Positions 35,345 to 44,747 of a DNA stretch of 64,000 nucleotides are shown here, one piece after another. The notes beneath the pieces are model-generated. The model worked only from the letters and a program-made list of their open reading frames with translations, searched no databases and had not been told where the DNA came from. The number at the start of each line of letters is the position of its first letter. The first letter of the stretch is position 1. This DNA comes from Enterococcus sp. DIV0212c (lineage in GTDB: Bacteria; Bacillota; Bacilli; Lactobacillales; Enterococcaceae), in contig NZ_JAFREN010000014.1 in NCBI RefSeq assembly GCF_017377505.1, positions 1-64,000 of the forward strand. The letters run 5' to 3'. The position numbers and the translations under genes are program-made.

Positions 35345-36589
35345 TCAGTCCTCAATTTTACTTTGTTCTCCAATCACTCGATTGATCAAATAAAATAAAC
35401 AGGTCCCCACGCCAATAATTAAAATAGCTAAATAAAAGGCATAAATTTTTGATCCAGTTAAATCAGAAATCGTTCCTGTCAAAGATGGCACAATCACTGA
35501 AGCCGACATTCCAAAAAAGTTAAATACTCCATACATTGTTGCAACACTACCTTTAGGCGCAGATTCTCCTAGCCAAGAAATGATGATCGGCTCAACCGCT
35601 AACTTCCCGAAAAATCCATATGCCATAATTCCGATCACTAAAATCGTTTGATTTGTGGTCGTTACCGTTAAAAACAACACACTAGCTGCTAGTACTTCAA
35701 GTAAAATAATCAACTGAATTTTTTTGTTAGGCAGACTATCAGCAATCCGGCTAAAAATAAGTGCACCGGGTATTGCTGTAAAAAAGACTAAGGATGAAGC
35801 TAATCCGATTGATGTTCCAGAAAAACCTTTTTCCGTTTCTAAAAAATTAGGCAGCCACGTATCGATCAAATAATACGTATACAATGTTGAAAAATACAGG
35901 ATATAAGCGGAAATCATTCGTGGTTTAAATAGCGCTTTGATGGACGTTCGTTTTCTCACCTCAGCGTCTTTATTAATAACAACTGGCTTTTTTGTTTTTT
36001 CTAAGCGAATATAACGTAAAAACATAATGATCGATAATAAAATCAAGACAATTGTAGCAAAAATCAAAGTTTGCCATGGCAGCAGACCTGTTCCTACTAA
36101 ATAACTGGAAGAAATCAAGCCTAAACCACTGCCGATCGCTGTTCCACTATTGACTATTGCTGTCGCTAGACTTCTTTTAGAAACTGGCACATATTCTGCA
36201 GTCAAAGAATAGGCTACACCATAATACGTGCCACAACCTAGTCCAGCTAAAATACTTCCAATAAACACAAGACTGATATTTTGCGCTAAACCAACAACTA
36301 ATGCACCCAAACCAAACAATAAAAAACCAGGAATCAGAATTTGTTTTTTTCCTAATTTATCTACTAGTAATCCTGAAGGTATTTGCATACAAACATAGCC
36401 TAAAAAATAAAAACTTGATATATGACCAAGCTGAGCATCGGTTGCACCACCAAAATAATCACTAATAATTGGATAAATAGGCGTCAAAACTGTTCGATAG
36501 ATCCAAATAACGATCCAGCCGATTGTTAGTATATAGATAATTTGTTTCCAGTATGGCATTCGTCTCTTTTTTTCTTTGATTACATCCAT
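35345..36589 (-). CDS. MFS transporter, ureide cluster (paralogue 2)
   Basis: This 414-residue protein has twelve predicted membrane helices and MFS signatures (GLLVDKLGKKQILIPG between helices 2 and 3). It is clearly paralogous to the MFS gene at 39850: shared MQIPxGxLVDKxGKKxxLIPG, LAGLGCGxxYGxAYSLT and LAVEPIIISWLGE. The frame opens 31 codons further upstream, but AAAGGAGAAC precedes the ATG at 36589. It ends the leftmost part of the ureide cluster, after allB, behind that gene's terminator. Transport of allantoin, allantoate or export of oxamate are all possible. Confidence 0.8.
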   Translation of the reverse strand: MDVIKEKKRRMPYWKQIIYILTIGWIVIWIYRTVLTPIYPIISDYFGGATDAQLGHISSFYFLGYVCMQIPSGLLVDKLGKKQILIPGFLLFGLGALVVGLAQNISLVFIGSILAGLGCGTYYGVAYSLTAEYVPVSKRSLATAIVNSGTAIGSGLGLISSSYLVGTGLLPWQTLIFATIVLILLSIIMFLRYIRLEKTKKPVVINKDAEVRKRTSIKALFKPRMISAYILYFSTLYTYYLIDTWLPNFLETEKGFSGTSIGLASSLVFFTAIPGALIFSRIADSLPNKKIQLIILLEVLAASVLFLTVTTTNQTILVIGIMAYGFFGKLAVEPIIISWLGESAPKGSVATMYGVFNFFGMSASVIVPSLTGTISDLTGSKIYAFYLAILIIGVGTCLFYLINRVIGEQSKIED

Positions 36590-36691
36590 ATTTATGTTCT
36601 CCTTTATCAAGTTACACCAATTAAATGAGTAGTTCCATTTAATTTTTTTCCAAGAATAATATGAGAATTGATTGAATTTCATTCAAAAATA

Positions 36692-36738
36692 GGAACACTC
36701 AGACAATAAAAATAATTATTTTTATGTTTGAGTGTTCC
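36692..36738 (-). terminator. Hairpin near the allB 3' flank and upstream of the MFS gene
   Basis: GGAACACTCA and TGAGTGTTCC frame an AT-rich inner stem (AAAAATAATTATTTTT). On the minus strand it is followed by TATTTTTG. It lies 22 bases after the allB stop. Confidence 0.8.
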
Positions 36739-36759
36739 TTGGCTATTTTATTAATTTTT

Positions 36760-38127
36760 TTATTTCTTGATAAACGCTCCTACAAAGTCTGTTGAAACAC
36801 CCGTTTCTTTATCATAAATAAGATGACCTCGTAAAATAGTTTGCATCACTTGTGCACCGATTTCACGACCAATATAAGGACTGATTTTGTTACGATATTC
36901 TAGATCTTCAGCTTTTAATGTGTACGGTGCATTTGGTTTGATCAAAACAAAGTCGGCATCTTTCCCAATACTGATACGGCCTTTTTGATCTAAATCATAG
37001 CGATCAGCTGGATTTACAGCAATAATATCAGCAAATTGTTTTAATGACATTCCTCTTTTTTGAACCCCTTCGTCAAAAAGAACGTCAACATTGTTTTGAA
37101 CACCAGAAATGCCGCCCCATGCTTCAAATGCATTGTCTTTATCTTTTAAATCTGGTGTACATGGCGAGTGGTCAGATGTCACAAAATCAATTTCTCCTGA
37201 TAAGACTTTTTCCCACATGCCGTTTTGATTTTCTTTGTCGCGAATCGGCGGTGAACATTTTACGACTGGACCAATCGCATCTAATTCATCTGTATCAAAG
37301 TAAAGATAATGTGTACATGTCTCACAGGTTACATCAACACCTGCTTCTCTTGCCTTAGTCACTTCTTCCACACCTTCTGGACAAGCAATATGGCAAATAT
37401 GGATACGACAACCTGTTTCTTTAGCAAATAAAATTGCTCTGCGGATTGGTTCTACCTCAGTAAAAACAGGACGAGTTGCAACGTACGCTTTTAGAGTCGT
37501 TTCACCATTTTTATAAGCGATTTCTCCTAATTTATCTGTAATTGCTGCATTTTCCGCATGAATTGCTAAAACTTTACCTGTTTTAGCTACTTGTTTCATT
37601 CCTTCATAAAGAGAATAATCATCTACATTCATAAAATCGCCATCGATGCTACGGTCACCACACGTTGCCATAAAACACTTATATGCTGCAACGCCACCAT
37701 CATTTAACTCTTGAATGCCACCTTTAAGATTAAAGGGTACTAAACCGCCAAATGAGCCTACATCTGATTTTAATTTCCCTTTGCCAGCAGTATATTTTAT
37801 CTCTAGCGATTCACCATCAACGGTTGCTGGGACTTGGTTTAAAGGCATTTCCATAAACGACGTTACGCCACCTTTAGCACACGAAGCAGTTCCTGTGATA
37901 TAACCTTCCCATTGATCACGATAACCGCCGCCAGGATCAGTAATATGCACATGAGCATCAACCATCCCTGGACTAACAACTAAACCTGAAGCATCAATTA
38001 CTTTTTTAGCTTCTCCTAAGTCATTACCAATTGCTGCAATCACACCATCTTTTACGGCAACATCAGTTTTAACTTCTCCTGACTCCAAAATCACTAAGCC
38101 ATTTTTGATTACTAAATCATAACTCAT
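36760..38127 (-). CDS. allB: Allantoinase
   Basis: This 455-residue amidohydrolase has the expected metal ligands: DAHVHITDPG near residue 58, the carboxylated Lys in AAYKCFMAT near 147, AIHAEN near 185, HICHIACPEG near 242, and TSDHSPC near 315. It hydrolyses allantoin to allantoate, the first step of the pathway. Hydantoinase relatives share the fold; the SDHSPC motif and pathway context decide for allantoinase. AGGAGG lies upstream within a short element A. It follows the NCS1 permease gene by 78 bases and is probably on its transcript. Confidence 0.93.
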   Translation of the reverse strand: MSYDLVIKNGLVILESGEVKTDVAVKDGVIAAIGNDLGEAKKVIDASGLVVSPGMVDAHVHITDPGGGYRDQWEGYITGTASCAKGGVTSFMEMPLNQVPATVDGESLEIKYTAGKGKLKSDVGSFGGLVPFNLKGGIQELNDGGVAAYKCFMATCGDRSIDGDFMNVDDYSLYEGMKQVAKTGKVLAIHAENAAITDKLGEIAYKNGETTLKAYVATRPVFTEVEPIRRAILFAKETGCRIHICHIACPEGVEEVTKAREAGVDVTCETCTHYLYFDTDELDAIGPVVKCSPPIRDKENQNGMWEKVLSGEIDFVTSDHSPCTPDLKDKDNAFEAWGGISGVQNNVDVLFDEGVQKRGMSLKQFADIIAVNPADRYDLDQKGRISIGKDADFVLIKPNAPYTLKAEDLEYRNKISPYIGREIGAQVMQTILRGHLIYDKETGVSTDFVGAFIKK

Positions 38128-38134
38128 TTGCTTT

Positions 38135-38176
38135 CCTCCTAAATTTAAAAGCGCAGCAGGCTAACCTACCAAGCTA
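38135..38176 (-). repeat. Element A fragment in front of allB
   Basis: On the minus strand CTAGCTTGGTAGGTTAGCC and CTGCGCTTTTAAATTTAGGA match only the two ends of element A. It supplies the allB ribosome binding site. Confidence 0.55.
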
Positions 38177-38205
38177 GTTTTTTAAAGTTGAATGAATCGA
38201 ACTCA

Positions 38206-39675
38206 TTAAGCTTGTTCCTTTTTGTCAAAAAATTTTCTTAGTATTAAATATAAACAAAATGCTGAGCCAAAGCCAGCGATCCAAGAAATATCTGAGACCA
38301 CTTTTAGAGCAGGAATAAAATTACCACTTAAACAGATAATCAACGCAACAACTGTAGCAACATACGCTGGTTTATTCAATCCTTTATAGATGTTATGGCT
38401 ATTGTCTGCCGTTTGATCCATGTACAACTGATTCAGATCGATTTTTTGCTTCTGAACAAAATAGTAATTTGCGATCATCGTTCCTGCAACTGGACCTAAT
38501 ACTGCACCGATCGTATTCAGGAAGATAAAAATACTAGCAGAATTTTCCATTAACTTCCACGGCATAATCAGAAAACTGATAACACTGGCTAACAAAACAC
38601 CTTTTTTATAATCCACCTTCTTCGGAAATAATGCACATAACTGATAAGCAGCCGGAATAATATTCCCCGTTGCATTTGTAGAAACTGTTGTTAATAAGAA
38701 TACAAGCATCGCAACAATAATTGCAAATGAATTATCCCAACGATTAACGATATTTAGAATATTCCATTCTTGAATGCCGTAACGAATGGAGCCGCCAATC
38801 AAAATCACTACACTTGAAAAAGCAAAAATCCCATAACCAACTAAGAAACTAGCCGTTTGACCAATTGTTTGATCTTTTGTTGATTTTGCATTTTGAGTAA
38901 AGTCTGACACGCTTGCTCCTGGAGCAGCCCAAACAGCTAAAACTGAATTAATGATCATAAAATAGACAAATACTGGCGAAATATTATGTGTTGCTCCAGT
39001 GACATCGTACGAAAGAATAGGGCCCAAGCCTCCAGCAGCTTGAATCGCCCAAATCGCCATACCACCAAAAACAATATAAATCAACGGACTCAAGATAGCT
39101 GTGAATTTGTTAAGAATCTTTCCTCCACCAAAACCGATAAGCATATTCACCGCCCAAAAAAGCGTAAAAGCGATCAACCCTGGAATAGAAATGCCTAAAA
39201 TCATCGTATCTCCGCCAAGTGTCAAAAAGCCTGGCCAAATCTTACCAATCAAAATCAATAATGCCAATGAACCTGTATAATTCTGCAAACCAAACCAAGC
39301 AATTGCAGCAACACATCCTCTTAGAAATCCCGGTAGTTTCGCTCCGATATCTCCATAAGTCGAGCGTAAATGAATGGCAAAAGGAATTCCGTATTTTGAC
39401 CCTGCACGACCATTAAAGGTCATAAACAAAGCAACCGCTAATGCACTTAGTACCAAAGCTAACATAATATTAATTGGAGAAAGTCCTAAAAATAGAAAAC
39501 CTCCTACGGCAGTGTAATTGGGAATATTATGAACAGAGCCCATCCATAGCGTAAAATAATTCATTTTTCCCATCATTCTTTTTGACAACGATTTTGGCAG
39601 CAGATCTTCATTGTATCCACGTTCTCGATATCGTTGAAGTTCGTCTTCCGTGATTTGATAATCTTGGGTTTCCAT
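38206..39675 (-). CDS. NCS1-family permease, probable allantoin transporter
   Basis: This 489-residue protein has about twelve membrane helices and NCS1 features: the N-terminal FTLWMGSVHNIPNYTAVGGF, FMTFNGRAGSKYGIPFAIHLRSTYG, AWFGLQNYTGSLAL near residue 125, and the WAAPGASVSDFTQNAKS segment near 250. The family takes up allantoin, hydantoins, uracil or cytosine with Na+ or H+. Position directly before allantoinase makes allantoin the likely substrate. A perfect cre box overlaps its ribosome binding region, so carbon catabolite control is expected. Confidence 0.88.
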   Translation of the reverse strand: METQDYQITEDELQRYRERGYNEDLLPKSLSKRMMGKMNYFTLWMGSVHNIPNYTAVGGFLFLGLSPINIMLALVLSALAVALFMTFNGRAGSKYGIPFAIHLRSTYGDIGAKLPGFLRGCVAAIAWFGLQNYTGSLALLILIGKIWPGFLTLGGDTMILGISIPGLIAFTLFWAVNMLIGFGGGKILNKFTAILSPLIYIVFGGMAIWAIQAAGGLGPILSYDVTGATHNISPVFVYFMIINSVLAVWAAPGASVSDFTQNAKSTKDQTIGQTASFLVGYGIFAFSSVVILIGGSIRYGIQEWNILNIVNRWDNSFAIIVAMLVFLLTTVSTNATGNIIPAAYQLCALFPKKVDYKKGVLLASVISFLIMPWKLMENSASIFIFLNTIGAVLGPVAGTMIANYYFVQKQKIDLNQLYMDQTADNSHNIYKGLNKPAYVATVVALIICLSGNFIPALKVVSDISWIAGFGSAFCLYLILRKFFDKKEQA

Positions 39676-39688
39676 TAATTCGCCTCCT

Positions 39689-39702
39689 TTAAAGCGCTTT
39701 CA
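39689..39702 (-). promoter_or_regulatory. cre site overlapping the permease SD region
   Basis: TGAAAGCGCTTTAA on the minus strand matches the CcpA operator consensus TGWAARCGYTWNCW closely and has an exact AAAGCGCTTT palindrome. It lies only 14 bases before the start codon, adjoining AGGAGG, a place where CcpA would block elongation. Confidence 0.75.
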
Positions 39703-39768
39703 TGCGTTGAGTTTCCAAATAAACTATTATTTTATGTAACACTTATAGCATAATTAGATAAAAAATAT

Positions 39769-39826
39769 GATGTGTTTAAATTCTGTCCACTATATTTCGT
39801 TTCAGAAGCTAAACACATCATTATTT
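39769..39826. terminator. Terminator between the MFS gene and the permease gene
   Basis: TGATGTGTTTA (39769-39779) and TAAACACATCA (39810-39820) form an 11-bp stem with T runs on both strands. It ends the MFS transcript, so the permease/allB unit has its own promoter. Confidence 0.8.
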
Positions 39827-39849
39827 TTTTCTTTATTTAGTACAAGGAC

Positions 39850-41127
39850 TTATTCAGCACTTGCTTTCTTTTTATTCAAATTAGCAAGTAAGAACAATGT
39901 TGTTCCGACTACAAGTAGAATAACTGAAATATAAAAGCCCATTTCTTTAGAACCAGTTGCATCAGAAATCGAACCTGTCAATGTTGGTGCAATAACTGAA
40001 GACATCATTCCGAAAAAGTTGAATACGCCAAGTGTTGTACCAATACCAACTTTAGGGGCATTTTCACCCAACCATGAAATAATGATTGGCTCTACAGCTA
40101 ATTTTCCTAAGAAACCATACAAAATCAAACCAATTAATAAAATTGTTGAATTTGTTGCTTGAACAGTCAACAGTAACATTACTGCTGCTAAGAATTCTAA
40201 AATCACGATAAATTGTACTTTTTTGTGCATAAATTTATCAGCTAAACGACTAAAGAATAATGCTCCTGGAATTGAAGCAAAGGCTACAAGAGAAGCAGAA
40301 AATCCGATTGCTGCGCCTTCAAATCCTCTTTCAGTTCCAAGGAAGTTAGGCAACCATGTAACTGTCATATAATACGCATAACAAGTAGCAAAGTATAAAA
40401 TATAAGCAAATAACATTTTTGGTGCGAATAATTTTTTCACTGAAACATGTTCTTTTTCCACAACTGGAGCATCATTTTTTTCAGCCTCAGCTACTTCTGC
40501 TGCTTCAGTTTGTGCTAAAAATTCAGCATCTTCTTTATTGTTACGAATAATTGCAATAAACGCTACTAGCATCACAACGATCAATGCTACTGAAATGTAC
40601 ATCATTGTTTGCCATGGGAATTGTAATTGTACCACTAAGAAACTAGATAAAATCAAGCCTAATCCTGAACCTACTGCTGATCCACTGTTTACGATAGCTG
40701 TAGAAAAACTTCTTTTTTCTTGCGGAATGTTTTGAGAAGTTAAAGAATATGCTGAACCGTAGAAAGATCCACAACCTAACCCTGCTAAAACACTACCAAA
40801 ATAAATCATTGAAATGCTTGTTGCTTGAGAGATCAAGAAAGCGGCAATTCCGAAAACAACAAATCCTGGAATCAATACTTTTTTCTTACCGATCTTATCA
40901 ACCAAAAATCCTGCTGGAATCTGCATCGCAACATAACCGAAAAAGTAACAAGTAGAAATAAAACCTAAAGCTGTATCAGAGATATTCCCGCCAAGTGACT
41001 CATTGATTTGTGGATAAGCAGGTGATAAAGCTGAGCGATACACCCATATCGTTACCCAACCGGCACATAACAAAATAACAATTTTTTTCCAATAATCCAT
41101 TCCTGAACCCTTAACTTTTGCATCCAT
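39850..41127 (-). CDS. MFS transporter, ureide cluster (paralogue 1)
   Basis: This 425-residue protein has twelve predicted helices with a longer charged central loop (about residues 195-225, rich in Glu and Ala). The MFS motif GFLVDKIGKKKVLIPG and the end segment LAVEPIIISWLGENAPK are shared with the paralogue at 35345. AGGAAAAG precedes the ATG. Its promoter region carries the same dyad plus cre-like box as the promoter of the allC operon, so it is co-regulated with ureide breakdown. Substrate not determinable; oxamate export is one attractive possibility. Confidence 0.8.
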   Translation of the reverse strand: MDAKVKGSGMDYWKKIVILLCAGWVTIWVYRSALSPAYPQINESLGGNISDTALGFISTCYFFGYVAMQIPAGFLVDKIGKKKVLIPGFVVFGIAAFLISQATSISMIYFGSVLAGLGCGSFYGSAYSLTSQNIPQEKRSFSTAIVNSGSAVGSGLGLILSSFLVVQLQFPWQTMMYISVALIVVMLVAFIAIIRNNKEDAEFLAQTEAAEVAEAEKNDAPVVEKEHVSVKKLFAPKMLFAYILYFATCYAYYMTVTWLPNFLGTERGFEGAAIGFSASLVAFASIPGALFFSRLADKFMHKKVQFIVILEFLAAVMLLLTVQATNSTILLIGLILYGFLGKLAVEPIIISWLGENAPKVGIGTTLGVFNFFGMMSSVIAPTLTGSISDATGSKEMGFYISVILLVVGTTLFLLANLNKKKASAE

Positions 41128-41227
41128 GTCTTTTCCTCCAATGTCCTCATTTATGTGTTTGAATGAAAAAAGGTTTGTGCAATTTTCATTTCAATACATA
41201 ATCAAACAACTTCTTATTCGCTTTAAT

Positions 41228-41241
41228 TGTAAGCGGTAGCA
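41228..41241 (+). promoter_or_regulatory. cre-like site upstream of the MFS gene
   Basis: TGTAAGCGGTAGCA matches the CcpA consensus with one deviation. The flanking bases (ATTGTAAGCGGT, then ACTTTCA) recur at 53949 before allC. Confidence 0.65.
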
Positions 41242-41264
41242 AACTTTCACGCATCATTATTTTT

Positions 41265-41288
41265 CACAAACTTGTCAAAAAGTTTGTG
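41265..41288. promoter_or_regulatory. 24-bp dyad, probable PucR operator
   Basis: CACAAACTT and AAGTTTGTG are exact complements with a six-base centre. A dyad of the same total length (CACAAA...TTTGTG) lies at 53987-54010, and in both places a cre-like box is 23-24 bases away on the gene-proximal side. PucR is the local regulator; assignment is inference. Confidence 0.6.
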
Positions 41289-41337
41289 CAAAGCGAACAA
41301 TCGGATGTTCTTTCACACAAACAATTTGACTTCGTTA

Positions 41338-42546
41338 TTATTTTTTATAAACGGTTAATGCAGCTTTAACTGCTTCACCTTTGGCAATATCTGCGCCGTA
41401 ATAATTAAGCGCTCCTTCTAGTGCAGATAACACATGAAGTACATTTGATTTTCTACTGCTATATCCCATATTTCCAATACGCCAAACTTTTCCTTGTAAC
41501 GCACCGAAAGAAGAAGCAATTTCAACCCCAAATTCATCCAACATCAATGATCGAACTTTTTCACCATCGATACCGTTTGGAATCATGATCGGTGTAACTG
41601 TTGGCATTTTAGTTGTTAAATCGCCATAAAAGCCTAATCCCATTGCTTTGATACCAGCAACGATCGCTTGGTCATTTTGGGCATGACGTGCATACACATT
41701 ATCCATACCTTCTTTGATCAGCATTCTTAACCCTTCATGCAGGCCGTAAATCATGCTTGTCGCTTCAGTATGATGATTGATTCGTTCTTCACTCCAATAA
41801 CGCTGTAATTGGCTTAAATCAAGGTAATTGCTGCTAATATGATTGGCATTGCGGATATCTTTGCTTAATCCTAATTCTTTTTGGTAACGAGAAGTTAAAA
41901 CTTTTTCTACGCGGTCATTATAAGTGATTAATGACAAACCAGAAGGAACACTCACACACTTTTGTGTGCCTGCAATAGCAATATCTACACCCCACGCATC
42001 AACTTCAAGCGGCACTCCGCCATAGGTTGCTACCATATCTACAACAAAGAAAATATCATTTTCCTTACAGTGTTCACCGATTTTTTCTAACGACTGCATT
42101 TGACCGTTGGCTGTTTCGCCATGAACCATAGCTACAATTTTTGGTTGAAATTTTTTGATTTCTTCAATTACTGTTTCTTGTTCAAAAGGTGCGTCCCATT
42201 CTTTTTCAAGATAATGAATATCAGCTTGAGCACGCTCACAAATTTCACCTAAAAGATAAGCAAATCGACCATAAACTGGGATCAAGACTTTATCACCTGG
42301 TTCGATCAAAGCAATCAGTGCTGCTTCTAAACCAGAACGGGAAGTTCCATCGATCGCAAAAGCTTGCTCATTTTTCGTGCCAAAAGGAATCTTGATCATT
42401 TCTTTTACTTCATCCATAATTTGTAGAAAGGCTGGATCAAATTGCCCTAAAATAGAAGCAGACATTGCTCTTAGCGCTGCTGGATGCGCCTCTACTGGCC
42501 CTGGAGTCATGATTGTTCTACTTGGTACTGTTAATTCTGAAAACAT
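41338..42546 (-). CDS. pucG: (S)-Ureidoglycine-glyoxylate aminotransferase, class V
   Basis: This 402-residue PLP enzyme of aminotransferase class V has the start TIMTPGPVEAHPAALRAM, AIDGTSRSGLEAAL near residue 78, HGETANGQ near 150, VDMVATYGG near 178, and the PLP lysine in AGTQKCVSVPSGL near 200. Ureidoglycine-glyoxylate transaminase (PucG) has this fold and yields oxalurate and glycine. Serine-glyoxylate aminotransferases are close, but cluster context favours PucG. The frame is open 57 codons upstream, but AAAGAGGAATAG precedes the ATG at 42546. Confidence 0.85.
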   Translation of the reverse strand: MFSELTVPSRTIMTPGPVEAHPAALRAMSASILGQFDPAFLQIMDEVKEMIKIPFGTKNEQAFAIDGTSRSGLEAALIALIEPGDKVLIPVYGRFAYLLGEICERAQADIHYLEKEWDAPFEQETVIEEIKKFQPKIVAMVHGETANGQMQSLEKIGEHCKENDIFFVVDMVATYGGVPLEVDAWGVDIAIAGTQKCVSVPSGLSLITYNDRVEKVLTSRYQKELGLSKDIRNANHISSNYLDLSQLQRYWSEERINHHTEATSMIYGLHEGLRMLIKEGMDNVYARHAQNDQAIVAGIKAMGLGFYGDLTTKMPTVTPIMIPNGIDGEKVRSLMLDEFGVEIASSFGALQGKVWRIGNMGYSSRKSNVLHVLSALEGALNYYGADIAKGEAVKAALTVYKK

Positions 42547-42739
42547 AACTATTCCTCTTTTCCGTTTTAATTTCATCCTACCCTTATAATAAAATAAATC
42601 ATTGTCACTTTTGAATAAATAATTTGAATTTTCGGTTATTTGGCACAAACCATTCTTGAATCTGCATGCGCTATCATTTACAATAGAGATATTCATCTCT
42701 TTTAAAAAAGCTAACACCTTATTATAACAAAAATAACTC
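42547..42739. other. Divergent pucG/pucR intergenic region, unique part
   Basis: This 190-bp AT-rich stretch holds the pucG promoter region. A single half site GGCACAAAC (42642-42650) resembles one arm of the proposed PucR dyad. No other feature is visible before the tandem repeat. Confidence 0.4.
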
Positions 42740-43041
42740 GTTCATGCTTTCCTATTTTTCTGTCGAGGACAAACGGGCTTGCTACGCTTTTTTATTATTT
42801 AGCTTCATGAGCTTACCTCTCGGTAAAAAGATAAAATCTGCCTGTGACTAAAAGCATCACATTCATATTTTCCTATTTTTCTGTCGAGGACAAACGAGCT
42901 CATTACGCTTTTTTATTATCTAGCTTCATGAGCTTCCCTCTCGGTAAAAAGATAAAATCTGCCTGTGACTAAAAGCGTCACATTCATATTTTCCTATTTT
43001 TCTGTCGAGGTTAAACGAGCTCATTACGCTTTTAAAATTAG
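42740..43041 (+). repeat. Element A in tandem (two full 121-bp units, one partial)
   Basis: Units starting TAGCTTCATGAGCTT lie at 42800 and 42921 and are 121 bp apart; the first 108 bases differ at about four positions. A partial unit (42740-42799) precedes them with TATTTTTCTGTCGAGGAC and GGGCTTGCTACGC. Each unit has the ATGAGCTT/GAGCTCAT end dyad, CTCG...CGAG and AAAAA/TTTTT inner pairing. The last unit ends ACGCTTTTAAAATTAGGAGG and provides the pucR ribosome binding site. Confidence 0.8.
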
Positions 43042-43052
43042 GAGGAAATTCA

Positions 43053-44693
43053 TTGACTACATTAGAAGATTTATTAAAAATCCCACGATTTTCCGATTTA
43101 AAATTATTAACGAATCCTACTAAAGCCAACACAATTGTTGAAAGTATCGAAATTTCTGAAACGCCTGATGTGGCAAATTTTATTCCTAAGAAGATTTTCC
43201 TTTTAACAACTGCAATGGTTTATAAAAATAATCAACAAGACTTAATCTCTTTGATCGATTCTTTAAAAGAACAAGAAGCTGCTGGTATCGGGATTAAAGT
43301 TGGTCGTTTTATTGAAGCTATCGATCCAGAGGTTGTGGCCTATGCAAATAAAATCAATTTTCCAGTTGTCCAAGTTCCAAGCTCTCAGCCTTTAGGCGCT
43401 TTGTTGCATCAGTTACTGAACTTTTTATGGGATACCAAAACCGAACAATTAAGTTATGCTTTAGATATTCAAAAACGTTTTTCAGATTTGCTGATCCACG
43501 ACGTAAGTATCGCACGATTTGTCGCTGACTTTGGTAAAATGATCAATACTCCAGTGATTTTATTAAGCCCTTACCGTAAAGTAATTGCTCATTCTAAACA
43601 TTTTACCCAGGCTTCAAAACCTGCCGAATATTATGTAGAGCAACTTGCTAATAAGTACGATAGTTGGATTGAAGACGATCATGCCTCGTTTATGATCAAA
43701 GACTTAAATCAAACACCTTTGCAAATCGCTGGATTTTCAGTCACGGTAAATAGCTACTTCCCACATTATTTATTGATTTTAAATCCAGAACAAGTTCCCT
43801 ATCCGATGTCGGAATTTGCTGTGGAGCAGGCTTGTTTAGTATTGTCCTTTATGTTGTATAAAAATCAAAAGGTCCAAGAATCGCTGGATTTTCTGAAAAG
43901 CGACTTTTTAGGACAATTGATCGAGTACCAGCAAACACCTCACCAATCGAAACGAGATTGGCTGGATTTAGGCGCAAACTATGGCTTAAAGAAAAGTTCA
44001 CAGTATCAAATTGTATATGCTATTTGCAGTCAAACAACGGCTACTGCAACAAAAATCAAGTACCAACAAGAAGAAAGCGACGTTGCCTTTCAATGGCTAC
44101 AGGAAACTTTGCCGCTCAAAGTTAAGCATATCAGCATCTTCAAAGTAAAAAACACGAATCATCTAGCAATTTTAATTCAAAGTAAAGTAGATGATTTGGA
44201 TAAAATTTTAAGTGAAATTTCTTTAGAGCTATCTGAAAAACTACCGATCAGGTTAACTTTTGCTTTAGGAAATCTATATGAGACGACCGAACAAATTGCT
44301 AATTCCTTTATTGAAGCAAAAACGGCTCATGAAGAGATGCTGACGATGACAAACGCGCCATTGACTCATCGGTATCACCCTAAAGGAATGAAGAGTTTAT
44401 TTGAAAAAATGAGTCTTGAGGATATTCATTATTTTTGTGAAACAACGTTAAAAGAACTGGCTTATCCTGTGGAAGATTCATTTATTGAACTTCGCAAAAC
44501 GTTACAATGTTATTTAAGTTTCCAATGTGAAATTTCAAAAACAGCAAAAGAAATGTATTTACACCGAAATACGATTAAATATCGAATTGATCATTGCGCC
44601 AAATTATTAGGAAAAAACATTCAAGATCCCACGAATAGTTTGAATTTACGTTTAGCCTTGGAACTGTCTGGACGATCTAATCAACAACAATAA
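43053..44693 (+). CDS. pucR: PucR-family transcriptional regulator
   Basis: This 546-residue regulator has an N-terminal PucR sensory domain (residues 1-120, TLEDLLKIPRFSDLKLLTN), a middle GGDEF-like or linker region, and a C-terminal helix-turn-helix (about 490-545, YLHRNTIKYRIDHCAKLLG). In Bacillus, PucR activates purine/allantoin genes in response to pathway intermediates. Start is TTG at 43053 with AGGAGG nine bases before it, a weak start behind a strong site. It lies amid the ureide genes, convergent with the allC operon, and its leader is the tandem repeat A. Confidence 0.85.
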   Translation: MTTLEDLLKIPRFSDLKLLTNPTKANTIVESIEISETPDVANFIPKKIFLLTTAMVYKNNQQDLISLIDSLKEQEAAGIGIKVGRFIEAIDPEVVAYANKINFPVVQVPSSQPLGALLHQLLNFLWDTKTEQLSYALDIQKRFSDLLIHDVSIARFVADFGKMINTPVILLSPYRKVIAHSKHFTQASKPAEYYVEQLANKYDSWIEDDHASFMIKDLNQTPLQIAGFSVTVNSYFPHYLLILNPEQVPYPMSEFAVEQACLVLSFMLYKNQKVQESLDFLKSDFLGQLIEYQQTPHQSKRDWLDLGANYGLKKSSQYQIVYAICSQTTATATKIKYQQEESDVAFQWLQETLPLKVKHISIFKVKNTNHLAILIQSKVDDLDKILSEISLELSEKLPIRLTFALGNLYETTEQIANSFIEAKTAHEEMLTMTNAPLTHRYHPKGMKSLFEKMSLEDIHYFCETTLKELAYPVEDSFIELRKTLQCYLSFQCEISKTAKEMYLHRNTIKYRIDHCAKLLGKNIQDPTNSLNLRLALELSGRSNQQQ

Positions 44694-44698
44694 CAAAA

Positions 44699-44741
44699 AG
44701 AAGCTGAAAGAACACTAGATTGTTCTTTCAACTTCTTTTTT
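44699..44741. terminator. Bidirectional terminator between pucR and the carbamate kinase gene
   Basis: AGAAGCTGAAAGAACA pairs with TGTTCTTTCAACTTCT (one mismatch), with A and T runs outside. Confidence 0.85.
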
Positions 44742-44747
44742 ATTTTT

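Noticed and set aside
41338..42717. Longer N-terminus (57 extra residues) for the aminotransferase.
   Set aside because: The extension has no family similarity and lacks an SD, while AAAGAGGAATAG precedes the ATG at 42546.
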